A stretch of DNA of 64,000 nucleotides, taken from assembly GCA_037693485.1 (NCBI GenBank), contig CM075354.1, positions 144,421,001-144,485,000 on the forward strand, in the 5' to 3' direction. This document shows, piece by piece, positions 12,201 to 23,252 of this stretch. Made by a program: the position numbers and the translations under genes. This DNA comes from Kitagawia praeruptora (lineage: Eukaryota; Streptophyta; Magnoliopsida; Apiales; Apiaceae). Under the pieces are notes generated by a model that saw only the letters and a list, made by a program, of their open reading frames with translations, was not told where the DNA came from and made no database searches. Each line of letters begins with the position of its first letter. Within the stretch, counting starts at the first letter, position 1.

Positions 12201-13516
12201 ACAGGATATTCAAACAAGAACAGCATATGCCTTAGACAAAAACAAGTACTTTACAAAAACAAGAACAAGATATATCATGCTTTATAGGAAGATATAGTGC
12301 AGTTATAAGTGATAAAAATACAGTTATCTTCGACTTTAAGAACGGGAACATAAACTAGTACTCACAAAACATAAACAAGAACTCACAAAACATACTAATA
12401 AATAAATATTACAACGAGAAAATAGAAACATATCACAATCCACAAAGAAAGTGTAAATACCTTAAAGTGGAAGCCCCAAATCGAACACATTGAAACCCTA
12501 ATTTCAAAGCCCCAAAATTGACCGACCCGTTTCAAGCCCTAACTCAAAATTAATCCTGAGAAAGTGAAATGAAGCCCCAAATTAGTGAATTAAATCCCTA
12601 AACAAGTGAATTAAATCTCAATTGAACCAATTGAGAGCTGCATGTGTGTGTATCGAGTATGAGTAACAGAGAATTAGACTAAAGAGAATGTGAGAGAGAA
12701 GAGAGAAGAGAGAAAAAAAGGAGAGAGAGAATGTGAGTATCGAGTGTGTGTGAGTATTGAGCCAGAGAGTTGAGCGGAGAGAGGAGAGACCGTGGAGCGG
12801 AGAGAGGAGAGAGTTGAGCGAAAAGAGTTGTGTGTGTCTGAAAATGAAAAAGGAGAGTTGAGTATCGGTTTTAGCGGTCTAAAATTTGGTTGGGTGGTAT
12901 TTTTGCCGCTCACCAATTTTTAGCCCAGAATTTTATTTTTTTCACAGATTTTATTTTATTAATTTATTTCTTCATTAAATATTTAATTTCCTTTTTTTTT
13001 GCTAAATGATTTCTTTTACATAAATTGAAGTAATATATTCAAAAAAAATTACATATGAAAATATTTTTATATTCTTGATATATTAAAATATATCTAGGAA
13101 AAAAATTATTTTAATTTTTTTTTTAATAATATTTAATAAATATAAAATTAAAATTACACATCTTAAAATATTTTAACATTTTTAGTGAAAAATTCACTCT
13201 CTAATGGAATATTCTAGATTTTTATAAAAATAATTTTATTATTTTTATCCAAAAATTTAATTTTCATGTGAAAAAAAGTTAAAATTTTATTTTTAGTAGA
13301 AAATATAAAATTTTGTTCATTACAAAATTATAGCAACACAATTTTCATACCTACAACAACATAAAAATACTTTTATTCTATGCCAACATATTTTTCCTAC
13401 CTAAGGCAACATTAAAATGATAATGTTGTAATAGCCAAAAACATGCATGACAAAGGTAACATATCCAAAGGCAACATAGGCTCTAGATGTGGTCGTAGGC
13501 CTTTTATGGTGTAGTG
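9281..13516. mobile_element. CACTA transposon, non-autonomous (4236 bp)
   Basis: Perfect terminal inverted repeats begin CACTACACCATAAAAGGCCT on both ends, with the 3-bp target duplication CAC (9278-9280 and 13517-13519). Subterminal zones at both ends hold repeated GTTGC/GCAAC motifs. No transposase is present. The interior holds spliced prolyl 4-hydroxylase fragments on the minus strand and a GA/GAGA-rich tract at about 12690-12850. Confidence 0.92.
10046..11160 (-). pseudogene. Captured prolyl 4-hydroxylase gene fragment
   Basis: Three minus-strand exon-like blocks match the C-terminal catalytic part of plant prolyl 4-hydroxylases, which hydroxylate proline in cell-wall proteins in the ER/Golgi using 2-oxoglutarate and Fe(II). 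They are about 11160-11006 (IIATVLMYLSDV followed by GGETVFP), about 10348-10290 (KSSKSDANLSECAKK) and about 10182-10046 (DALLFLSLHP, LHAGCPVIKGEKWS, TKWI). The splice borders GAG|GTTAG at 11006 and TTCAG|GTCG at 10348 look intact. The first block is preceded by a garbled duplication, and no N-terminal half or start was seen. The whole fragment lies inside the CACTA element, so it was transduplicated by it. Confidence 0.82.
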
Positions 13517-13519
13517 CAC

Positions 13520-14646
13520 GTACAAGACATCATCATGTATAAGGTATTTTACGCTAAGAAGACATATACATGACACTCGAAAAATTAGTCTACATAGTGT
13601 GTACTTATCCTTATTAACATGCTATTTTAACAAGGCAATCAATTTTTTAAATTTTCTATTTTTTTTTGTGTTTTTCTAATTTTTTAACTTTCCTAAAAAG
13701 GAAATCTAATAAAAAAAACCTAAATATTATCCTAAAAACAATTATAATTGATCCTAATTTTTTTTATATGAAAACCCATCCCCACACTTAAGCGGTTCAT
13801 TGTCCTCAATGAATAATAAAATTTATTAAACATCTACAATTAAAGAGATCCTAAAAGAAATACAAAAAGAAAAGAATAAAAAAAATATACAAAGAAAAGT
13901 TAAAAATACTCGCCTAATGTTGCATGAAGTGTCCTTCCAAAATTGTTGTTGAAGCTTGCTCCAACCTCTTGAAATGTGCTGAAATTCTAGGACCCATGTT
14001 CATTAGATATAAATTTCTGTCCACTTATTAACACGAAAGTATAGGTAGCACAGGTGGTTGAAAAGGGCACATAGAAGTTCTTTTGCTCTTAAGGTCTGAC
14101 TAGATGTTGACTTGGCGTGATATGGCAGCTGACCAGACGCTTGCATGGCAGCAGCAGACTTTGGCTGGACAATTGCATGTAATTTTCAGCTGAGAGCATG
14201 TGAATTTCACACAACACAAACTGATCCTGAGCAAGACAGAATTTGCACAGCGAACAAGAGATGTGTGCTTGAGAAACTGAAGGAACAGAAATATGCGCAC
14301 CGCGGAGTGGTATATCGCGTGCCAGACTTAAGCCGCGCCGCACTCGTATTAAAATTAATGATGCAGAGAATGTAAATTGCGGGTTCCAGAATTCTATACC
14401 CCGGTATTTAATCTCTGCCAATTTCACTTCAAAAAAAACTCACGGCCAACACAGAGGAAGCACCCCCATCAAATTGTTTCGGTTATATATTTTTTCCAAA
14501 ATTTGCACTTTTTTTTTGACATTGCTCCATATTTTTCAAACCACCTGTTTGTACTCAAAAAAGTATTAATTCCATACAAAATCATGGGTTGCCTCCCAAG
14601 AAGCGCCTTTCTTTAAAGTCTTTACCTAGACATGACAATGGCCTTT
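13520..14646. other. Internal region of the Athila-like element, right of the CACTA
   Basis: Mostly non-coding. It contains another CCCCACACTTA (13782) and the phrase ATGGGTTGCCTCCCAAGAAGC (about 14584), which I associate with non-coding internal regions of Athila-type elements. Small overlapping frames at 14089-14616 on both strands have no recognisable product. Confidence 0.45.
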
Positions 14647-14880
14647 TTACTTGTTAATTTCACACTGTAGTGTAAGATTCCATATAGCATCCCCTAATGG
14701 CCATTTTATTATCTTCTTTGGCATCACGTCCTTGATGACATGGATCAACCTTCTCCGCTGCTCAAAAGTGCCCGTGACATTTTTATCACGCCATATTTGC
14801 ATGCCCAAAGAATAAATAATATTCTGAATATTTGGAATCATCCATCCACTACGTGACTTGTGCTTTTGTAAAACCTCCAA
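14647..14880 (-). pseudogene. Small ORF fragment downstream of the gag-like ORF
   Basis: A 77-codon minus-strand frame follows the gag-like ORF by 6 bases. It is rich in K and R and contains RRRLIHVIKDVMPKK and WPLGDAIWNL. I cannot assign it. It may be a second coding segment of this non-autonomous family or the remains of a longer reading frame. Confidence 0.35.
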
Positions 14881-14886
14881 AAATAA

Positions 14887-15669
14887 TTATTCCTTATAAG
14901 GAGGTAATTCTGCTGAAATGATGATAGAAGATGTTAAAGATGAGCTCAAATAAACCTCTTGAGAATGAGAGGAGATCAACTTCGATTCCAAATCAGGTGG
15001 TTCTTTAATAGAGGCTTTTGGAGGGTTGACTTCTGCAGATAGCACTTCCAATGACTCAAAACAATGCATTATTTCTGCATCTTCTGAATTAACCTCCAAC
15101 AAAGATAGATGCTCCTCCTCCTTATTCTCATGTCTGAAATCTGGAATCATGGGTTGCTCCAATGGATCTTCACATGAATTATGCTCTAGTTTATCAGAAA
15201 CTAGAACATCCTCTACATAGATTGCTGAAGCTTCCTCTACATATCTTTCATGATTAGATGTTGTTTGAGAGACATCCACATCTATTGTGCTTTCAACTAT
15301 CATGGGTTCAGACTGCTCCTTCTCATCATCAAGTCCTTGTTGCTGAGATTCTTGAAAACATGAATATTTAAAGTCCTTTGATGAAGATCCAACAAAAACA
15401 CTTTCATTGATATATGAATAATTGGGAGGTTGCACCACTAGGTGATTAAGATCAAAGCAAATAGAATCTGGATTAGAAGGACAATAGTCATAGGTATGAG
15501 CACCACAACAATACACACATGACACATTCTCATCCTTGTCCATTGGTGGTCTTATCAACTTCCAGTTGGGTTTATTCCTTCCCATCTTCACATCCTCTAG
15601 AATCTCTAAATAAAGTCTCTTGATGTAGTCCTTATCATAGACCATATCCATAGCATATGGAGAATACAT
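14887..15669 (-). CDS. gag: Gag-like protein with a zinc knuckle (260 aa)
   Basis: The ORF starts about 105 nt inside the PBS, the place expected for gag. Near residue 50-65 it has a C-x2-C-x3-H-x4-C zinc knuckle (CVYCCGAHTYDYC), a spacing I associate with Athila-type Gag. The N-terminal 45 residues are basic, and the remainder is long, acidic and low in complexity. There is no capsid domain, protease or polymerase. The protein may bind element RNA for packaging, but that is inference from the knuckle and position. The frame is intact from ATG to stop. Confidence 0.6.
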   Translation of the reverse strand: MYSPYAMDMVYDKDYIKRLYLEILEDVKMGRNKPNWKLIRPPMDKDENVSCVYCCGAHTYDYCPSNPDSICFDLNHLVVQPPNYSYINESVFVGSSSKDFKYSCFQESQQQGLDDEKEQSEPMIVESTIDVDVSQTTSNHERYVEEASAIYVEDVLVSDKLEHNSCEDPLEQPMIPDFRHENKEEEHLSLLEVNSEDAEIMHCFESLEVLSAEVNPPKASIKEPPDLESKLISSHSQEVYLSSSLTSSIIISAELPPYKE

Positions 15670-15774
15670 AACTCTATGTTGTCAAACCTGATAAACATCA
15701 AGAATTATCAACGTGAGCACGCCAAAGCAAACCAAACTACAAGATAATTAAATTTGCAATAAATACTATAACAG

Positions 15775-15792
15775 TCCCCGGCAGCGGCACCA
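15775..15792 (-). other. Primer-binding site (tRNA-Asp type)
   Basis: TGGTGCCGCTGCCGGGGA lies 6 nt inside the 5' LTR. It differs at two bases from the common Athila PBS TGGCGCCGTTGCCGGGGA. Confidence 0.8.
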
Positions 15793-15798
15793 AAAACT

Positions 15799-17166
15799 TG
15801 TTGCGTAAAATACAGATGTGCAAGTGTACACAATCGCAAGCAAGTAATACAATAGTAAATACCAGATATCGTTCCTCAAGGACTGTCTAATTGTATCAAT
15901 CACAAGTAATATCTAACAACTTGGTTATCTAGCACAAAAATTGTTTGATGATTTTTATAACTAAACTAATTATAAAAACTAAATTAACCAACTAAATTAT
16001 ACTAGAGAAGAGAGTTGCGAGAGTTTTAGATACGATAAGTTAAGTCAAGATAATTACTTCCCCCTAATATGTTCATGTCGACAATAAAGCAGTGTAATAC
16101 TATAGCAAAATCACAATCTACTAACCAAAAATTCAACAGTCACAGGTTTCTCTCAAAATCTCTATGATATAGATTCTGTAATTAAATTAACATATGTCTA
16201 TGCCTAATTCAACTTCCAGAATACAATTAAGCACCAATTTCACACGGCTATGCAAGGTAACAATCTATGTCTATACCGTCACAAAATTAATATCAGTAGA
16301 TATAATCATGCACCATTCAAGTTTTGTGTCCATTAATCATAACCCTCTCAGTATTATAACTAACTCAACAATCTACTACCATTGGTCAAACAATAGCAAA
16401 TATGTATCATGGAATCCACTTGAACGAATAAGCTGTAAACTACAAATAGTACTTCTTATCAAAACACCAACAATCCCATACTAGGGTTCCATAAAAATCC
16501 TAACTCAATAAATTTAGTTCATAATCAAGGTATCAAAACAATCCCAAAATAACCAACACATGATCATAAGAAGAGATATAAAAAAATAAGAGAAAACAAA
16601 GCCAATTGAATGTCTTCAATGGCTGAATTCCTCGTTGTTGATTGCTTCTTCTCCTCCTCCCTTGTGCGGTTCTCTCTCGTGCTTCTCTCATACGATCTGT
16701 CTCTCTAGGTCTGATCTCTTTCTAATAATAATATCCTCTAATAAAAGTATATTTAATTATTTAATAAAATTACAAGGAGATTTCTCAATCAAAATTGAAT
16801 TCCAATAAAGGAAATTCGTAATTGATTTTTGGGCTCTATTTCTGGGCTGATACATTTGGAATCTGATATCAAGACCACTTCTAAATTGAAGCCCTTCTCA
16901 CAAGCTTTCCGTGGGCTGTTGAATCGCATAAAACGGACTTCTGAAACTCTAGATATGACCCAAACAGGGTAGACTGCGCAGCAACCCATAAAATCCGAAT
17001 TTTAATTAAATTAATTTCCAACTCTTTTTTTTAAGCTCCAAGCCCTTCTTTATTATAACTCCTTGATACCTACAATAAAACATTAAAATTTATTAAATAA
17101 ATATCCAAATCAATGCAAAATAACTTAAATATAGGGACAATATTATGATTAAATGCATGCTTATCA
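15799..17166 (-). repeat. 5' LTR of the Athila-like element
   Basis: 1368 bp, the same length as 6564-7931, with the same termini and a few scattered substitutions. Confidence 0.93.
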
Positions 17167-17171
17167 CTTTT

Positions 17172-17302
17172 TTCTAATATCTTAAAATTTTAGAGTCACT
17201 GAAGCTCTTCTTTGAGATGAATTGTTAAGAAATGATTAGGATCATTTCTTTCACACAAAAAATTCAAAAGAAAGTTTTTTATTTTTCATTGGTTATTTAG
17301 TT
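17172..17302. other. Relic copy 1, intron-like; empty site of the Helitron
   Basis: TTAAGAAATGATTAGGATC at about 17227-17245 is the uninterrupted counterpart of the Helitron insertion at 58377/59822. Confidence 0.75.
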
Positions 17303-17500
17303 TTAGCAAACATATAGACTATCTTTAGATACTGAATCTCTCAGCCGCTGAAAATATGTTTCAAAACCTTCATCATTTGTGATTTCTTCTAGGTTCAACT
17401 TATGAAGTAAATCATCTTCCGACCCATCTGAATCTCTCAACTTCTGAAAATATGTTTCAAAATCTTCATCATTTGTGATTTCTTCTAGGTTCACACGTAA
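17303..17500 (-). pseudogene. Unrecognised host gene relic, copy 1, 5' part (FETYFQ repeats)
   Basis: An open minus-strand frame encodes two tandem copies of a unit of about 33 residues, each with LNLEEITNDE followed by FETYFQ and LRDS. The same unit occurs at 59880-60145 (two copies) and 30480-30640 (one copy). It is acidic and probably helical; I know no family for it. There is no start codon I trust, and the frame ends in diverged sequence. This piece probably preceded 5570-5960 before the Athila-like insertion. Confidence 0.55.
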
Positions 17501-17985
17501 ATACTAAATTATTGTCATCAATAATAAATAATAATTAATAGAATGCAGACCGAAAGACAATTTACCATATATATTATATTCAGTTACTCTTTTCCTTACC
17601 ATTACCAAGTCCATTTTTTAAAAAAGGTATGTTTCATTTCAGTTTCGAAACATGGAAAACATGGAGAAGCAATATGTGATTATAAAATTTAATATTTAAA
17701 AAGTACGAACCTGGTGATGAGGAATTTAAAAAAGTGATGAATTAATACATACATACAAACATAAACTAATAAAAGACTTGAGAAAAATCATAAGAACAGT
17801 AGACAATAGGAATCTTTAAAAGCATGTCTAGTCATTCCTTATTGATCTATTCCGACTTCCCTTTATGATTGCTCATAAAATAGTACTGTAAATTATTCAT
17901 AAATAATGAATACATACTAACATTTATAGTTTTACCCAATAAAGAATGTAAGTACATTCTTGTCATCATAGTTGCAAATCCACTC
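17501..17985. other. AT-rich spacer between relic copies
   Basis: Nothing recognised apart from an open minus-strand stretch of about 45 codons (17985-17850) continuing the frame of the copy-2 relic from 29791, once the Copia-1 insertion is ignored. It ends in the Copia-1 target site CACTC (17981-17985). Confidence 0.45.
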
Positions 17986-18686
17986 TGTTAACTCGAATAA
18001 CTTGTAGAAGGGGGGGTTGAATACAAGTTATATAATCGTGTCTGATTTTTGCTTGATTATATGAACAAGAATAAACGAATGAATTAAACTCTGTTTGTAT
18101 TAATAAGATCAAATACAAACTCTACCAAAGGTGTACAATACCTTTAGCAGCTGCTGACAATACAAATCTCTCTCTGTTTGCACTCTCGTATCCTTACGAT
18201 TACAAACCTCACGAACGAACTATTTTTACAATGACATAGAGAGAGTATTTATAATGCTACCTATCAACTAATAATAGAAAGATAAATAATACATGACAAT
18301 GTTCTGCCGTCCAGTTGATAGTTTCCATCAATAGAAAATTATTTCCTTCATGAAATCTTCTTGCTTGTTCCTCAAACAACGATCCTGTTTTATAGCACTT
18401 GCCAGTTTCTTTAGCATCCATAATGACATCATCAGTAACACGACTGATATCAGGATTACATCTTGCATCAGGATCTGACCATCATCAGTATTAGACCTTC
18501 ATCAGGATTTGCTCTCTGTTCCTGACATGTAGTCTCCGATACACTGTTCATTCCTGACTAAATATTACAGATAACTGTCTAACACATATTTCCTATACAA
18601 AGTGAATCCTTTATAAAATTAGGATATACAAGAAGTATAAGTAAAATTCTATTCTTAACATCACAACTCATGAATTATTCCTAACA
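17986..18686 (-). repeat. 3' LTR of Copia-1
   Basis: 701 bp, TGTTAGGAAT...CGAGTTAACA on the minus strand. It contains TATAAATA and three ATCAGGAT motifs (plus orientation) at about 18450-18512. Confidence 0.95.
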
Positions 18687-18700
18687 ATCTCCCCCTATTT
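18687..18700 (-). other. Polypurine tract of Copia-1
   Basis: AAATAGGGGGAGAT on the minus strand abuts the 3' LTR. Confidence 0.85.
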
Positions 18701-18988
18701 ATGCTTTTAAAATCTGAAGCATAAATCTGAGTTGTTGATGTCAAAACATATAATAATACAATCAGAATAGAATTTATGAATTCAAAAATCATGAAGTTAA
18801 GTACCTCCTCTTTTAGATATAGACATAGTATCCAGTACTTAGACGAAAGAATTCAACTATTTGATGCTTCTTTTCCTTTACCACTTCCATGATGAGATTC
18901 ACCACTGTCACTCCTAGTTCTTCTTTTTATTTCCCTTTGTCTATTCTTTATCTCCCCCAGTTCCCCCAGCCTGGTGTTGTTGTTGTCT

Positions 18989-21900
18989 TTATCTTTGAAT
19001 CGTCTTTATCTCCCCCTTTTTGACATCATCAACATTAATTCCAAGAGATTCAGAAACAGAACAAATGAGATTCATCAGAACTGCTTGATTTTCCATAATT
19101 ATGACTTGGTTAGCTTCAAGTGTTTGAAGTCTTGATTGAATTTCAACTTGTGATTTCTGAATGTCTTGTAAAACTTCAGAATTGACTTCAATGTTGGAAG
19201 TGTTTGGAATATCTTCAGATTCAAGTCTTGTAGAAGAAGTTGCCTGTGTAGAATGATATTCAAGTAATAAAACTCGATTAGAGTTACAAACATCTTCATC
19301 TTTCTGATCTGAAGCTGCAATATGATCATCTTGTCCTTCACCAGTATTCTGTGTACTAACATCTTCAAATCCTGACTCCTTTTTAGAGTGATCAGAGACT
19401 GTTGATGTCTCAATTCTTGCTGATATTGGAAGTACATACAAAGGAACACTAGGATCATTAGAAATTTCATCTGGTACATATGTATCAAGAGATTGTTTTA
19501 TCCTGGCACCTCTTCTGTTAATGATTCCAGCAAGCCTCTCTTTTTGCTTCTGAACTTTAACTTCTGGCTTTGAATTATGATGTGCTAGGTCATTCTTCTG
19601 ATACATCTTGATAAATGAATAAGTACCAGCATCCATACCAAGATTGTCAGACCAAGATTCAGGAAAAACCTGATCCCAGAAATCAAACGATGGTTTCCTA
19701 ATTTTCTCTCCCTCACTATGGAGTTGATCATCCATACCCTCAATCTCACTTTGACTATCTAAAGTCAACACTCTTTCTACCTCACCTTTTGCCTGGTCAG
19801 GAGCCAGCCGCTCTGATTGTGGATCAATATCCATCTTTTCAAGTGTATCACTCAAATTTGGATAAGTGCTCTCATGACCTACAGAAAAATAGAGGTTATA
19901 AGAAGTTTTTTTACCTGAACTCACATGGAGAGAGGGTTCCTCATTTGGCATGGGGCTTGAGGTTTTCTCCAAGGAGTGAGCTGCTATAGTCTCTGAACCC
20001 TTACAATCATCTTCTTTCCTTATAGAGACTACAGGCTCCAGTATACCACTTTCAGGTTCTCTACCAGACTCTGATGTCTTCAGTAATACTTCATTAGACA
20101 CCATAGTTAGTATTTCACCATCTTTAAGTGTTGTTTGCTGAGGCTCACCCTCAAGTTGGATAGACTCTGACTGAATAATATTTGTTTGATCTTCAAGAAA
20201 ACCAGTCAAAGTTATTCCTCCCATATCATAGGGTTTCTCACTTGCAATTTCAGTCATCATAGAAGACCTTTCAACATCAGCTATCACAGCTCCTGAGTCA
20301 TCCAACCTCTGACTAGATGGTTCTTGTGTTGCAGTGACTGTGATCTGATCTTTCCTACTATCCATCACTGGTGCAATAGTATCTTCTGTTGACTGCATTC
20401 CTCTATCTACTTCCTCCAGTTATTCACCTTTAGCTGAAGCATCTTCAATAATGACACCCTTGTCAAATAAATATGCATGAAGTGATTGAAGTGCAACATG
20501 CTTCGAGAGTCCAAATTTCTTGACTAATTATCTTCTGATAGATACATAGAAATACATCTTCATTAAGTCAAGTCTTTGATGTAGAAGTCCATATTCATCT
20601 GGAAATAAAAGTTTTGGTACTCTTTCAACCAAAAAATCTAGAACAGGCCTTGACAACTTCACTTTGAGAGAAATTAGTCCCATAGCCAGTCTGTATGATA
20701 ATGTAGTTTCCCAAGAAGAATCAATATCCAGATCTCTATGGTCATTTGCTGACTTGATTGTAGCTTCATTTATAGAAACCTGCATGATATTAGTTGGACT
20801 AGACTCTGTGTGTGTAGGTGACAATTGAATCTTTCTCCTTGTTCTCCTGGTATAGTGAGCAAAAGATTTATCCTGAGAAGACTCAAGAGGTGTAGACACA
20901 GAAGTGATCTTGGGATGAGATTCTTTTTCAATAGACACAGTCTTTTGAGAGACAGTATCCAGTAACTATTTTCCCTTTTTAAGTACTACAGCCTTTTGCG
21001 AGACTGCAGCCTGGCTGTGACTAAGTGTTTCATCTCTTTGTCCTAGCTTAGAAAGTCGAATTGTAGCCTTCAATTCTTCTCTCTCAGCAAGAGATATATT
21101 ATCATCATCTTCACTAGAACTACTACTTGACACAACAAATATTCTCTTCCTTATAACTGATGTCTTTTGAGAAACACCAGAGGTTGGTTTCTTTGAAACA
21201 ATAGGCTGTGAATTAAAATTTGGTTCTTGAGTTGTTTCAGAGACTATAATGTTTTGGTCTACTTGGGTAGACACAGGTGGGTTCTCCTCCAATTGAGATT
21301 CCTGAGCCATTTCACCACAAAAGAAAGAAGAATTGTAGAGAGTAGGAAGATGAGTTTTAAGAATTACTTGAAAATGATGTGTATAATGAATTGCAGGTAT
21401 TTCATCTAGATTCTTTTCATTGTCCTTCTTTATAATGTCAGAGAAAATTCTCTTTTGCTGTTCATAAGAAGAAACACAATGTTCCCTACCAAATCTAGCT
21501 TCAACATCAGGAATAAAATGGTTAATAAACATTTGCATAAATCTATGATAATAAACCATTTTCCTGTTTTGATCTCTTAACCCAAGTTTAATACTCATCT
21601 GACTTAAGATAATGTGACCAATGTTAATTACTCTATCATAAAGCAAACTATAAGCAATTTGTGATGTAACAGAAGTAATTTGCTGAAAAGAACTACATTT
21701 ACCAGTAAAACATTTAGCAATTTGATCAAAGAAGAAAGACCATTCCTTTCTAAGAAAAGACCTATTCAACTGGCTCATGTTGTCTAGAGGTCCACTATAA
21801 CCTAATTCAGACAACATAGTTCTCACATTATCATCAGATGGTACATTCTCATAATTCAAACTAACAGGTAAGTGAAGTACTGAATTAACAACAGATTCAG

Positions 21901-22192
21901 TAATATCAAAAGAATCTTGTCCTAAGTGTAGAACAATCTTACCTGATTGACTCTGAGTAGAATCAATTACCTCAGCATTCTCCCAAGCTTGTGAAACAGC
22001 TGCTTGATTAATTTGTGGAGATGCTGTCAATGCATAACTTAATGGTCCATTCGCCAGAAAGTCCATGATTGGATGAAAATTAGTTAATACTCCTTCCTTG
22101 TTGGTGATAGCTGCTACATGATTGTTCGTCATAAAATCAAAGTCACCAAACTTGAAAGCTACTGATTTAGGTAATCTTCTTTGAGCTGCCAT
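18989..22192 (-). pseudogene. Copia-1 third ORF (SIRE-type, function unknown), three stops
   Basis: One reading frame of about 1068 codons starts at the ATG at 22192 and is interrupted by stops at 20966-20968, 20528-20530 and 20420-20422 without any frame change. The first 230 residues share a domain with the Copia-2 third ORF: LNRSFLRKEWSFFF, SSFQQI, QIAYSLLY and IILSQM here, against LNRKNLRKEWSYVF, SSFDQI, QIGYALAY and IILQEL there. A long acidic, serine-rich low-complexity middle follows, and then a predicted coiled coil near the C-terminus (about 30-80 residues from the end) closing in SLGI. No membrane segment or signal peptide was seen, so calling it envelope-like rests only on position. 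Similar ORFs in Asteraceae elements are often mislabelled as kinases. Confidence 0.8.
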
Positions 22193-22857
22193 TTTTTATC
22201 TGAAAAGAACTTGAAAAATTCTTGAAATGGATTAGTGATTTTGAAAACTAGAGAGTGTTTTTGATTTAGAGAATGTGAAATTAGAGAAAGCAATTACACA
22301 ATTAAGATTTCAAAACAAATATATTTCACAAATCTTTCAGACCACTATCCCACGTCGGCACGTAGATTGACAGGTGTCAGTCCCTGAAAAATGCGATTAT
22401 CCATAATTTTTGGAAAATAAAATCCAAAATTGATTTTCATGAAATAAATCAGGGTATAAATAATCAATACTGATCAGCTTCCTTTTCCTGTTGTGACCTC
22501 CATCAAAATAATCACAAAAGCAATGTGATTTTTAAAAAAAAAAAAAATAATTCTCAAATCCTGATTGTCACACTTGAAATCCTGATCAATATCATCCTGA
22601 TTCCATAGACTTAAACAAAGTTTCCACATGGCATTTTTCATCTGAAAAAGAAATAAACAATTAATCTGAACAATATCAAGTGATTAGATATATTCGACAT
22701 TTCTTGAAAATACAAGAAATACAGTCACACGTAATAATTAGCATCTGACTTCATTAAAACTTCCAAGTGACTGTTCAGCTTCTCAAGTCTTTCTATAAAA
22801 GAAACAGATGCCTCATGCCATTCTCCATAAACCTTTCAATTTCTTTTCATCTAAACA
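22193..22857 (+). promoter_or_regulatory. Spacer with putative antisense promoter
   Basis: Between the third ORF and the antisense ORF. It contains three ATCCTGAT motifs (22558-22565, 22579-22586, 22594-22601) and a TATA box TATAAAAG at 22794-22801, 57 bp before the antisense ATG. The same motif lies upstream of the LTR TATA box in the same orientation relative to transcription. The poly-A run at 22532-22548 is notable. Promoter activity is inferred. Confidence 0.55.
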
Positions 22858-23252
22858 ATGCTTCTCAAACCAAAATTCCATTCAAACCCATTCTTTAGAT
22901 TTTTCACAGTCGATGAACATCCTGTTCTTGATCATCTCTTTGAAAAGACGACTCTTCTCATCGAACTAACCATGGATGGATTGGTTTCTGATAATATCCA
23001 GAGGTTTCTCCTAGAACACCCATCTGTTGGATACAATCTTCCCCTAACCTCCTCAAAACTTGAGGATGAAGAATTTGGCCGAGAGTCTGAGGTTGATCTT
23101 AATGGGGATGCTATACATTTAAGTTAGCTGCTCTCATTCAAGTCGCCCAGACAAGGAATCCAAGAATAGACGAGGCTATTCAATCCCCTGATGGATTTCT
23201 TGAGATGCTCCTTGTCCTGTACCTCAGAATTCATATCAATAGACAAGTATAG
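22858..23252 (+). pseudogene. Antisense small ORF in Copia-1, one frameshift
   Basis: On the strand opposite to the element, an ATG at 22858 opens 89 codons to a TAG at 23127. A second frame then continues as coding-like sequence (AALIQVAQTRNPRIDE, LLVLYLRIHINRQ) to a TAG at 23250-23252. The other frame has a stop at 23100, so a single indel between about 23103 and 23127 would link both parts into roughly 130 residues. A TATA box precedes it, and AATGAAAA-type polyadenylation signals follow at about 23300-23330. The product has no motif I recognise: a basic, aromatic N-terminus, then leucine-rich helical stretches. Antisense extra ORFs are described in other plant LTR elements (Tat/Ogre); I do not know one for SIRE types. 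Confidence 0.6.

Larger units (their letters stand above)
6564..17166 (-). mobile_element. Athila-like non-autonomous Ty3/gypsy element with nested CACTA
   Basis: Two 1368-bp LTRs flank an internal region, with the 5-bp target duplication CTTTT at 6559-6563 and 17167-17171. The paralogous empty site AAGACTTTTTTCTAATATC is at about 58302-58320. The PBS type (TGGTGCCGCTGCCGGGGA) is characteristic of Athila elements primed by tRNA-Asp. Inside there is only a gag-like ORF (14887-15669), with no protease, RT or integrase, so this copy depends on other elements. The CACTA element 9281-13516 is inserted in it. The LTRs differ at roughly two dozen positions by eye, implying a fairly recent insertion. 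Confidence 0.9.

Noticed and set aside
12674..12916. 80-codon serine-rich minus-strand frame
   Set aside because: A GA/TC-rich low-complexity tract inside the CACTA element read as codons.
14089..14427. Overlapping ORFs on both strands in the Athila-like internal region
   Set aside because: No recognisable domain; several frames open at once, as expected by chance.
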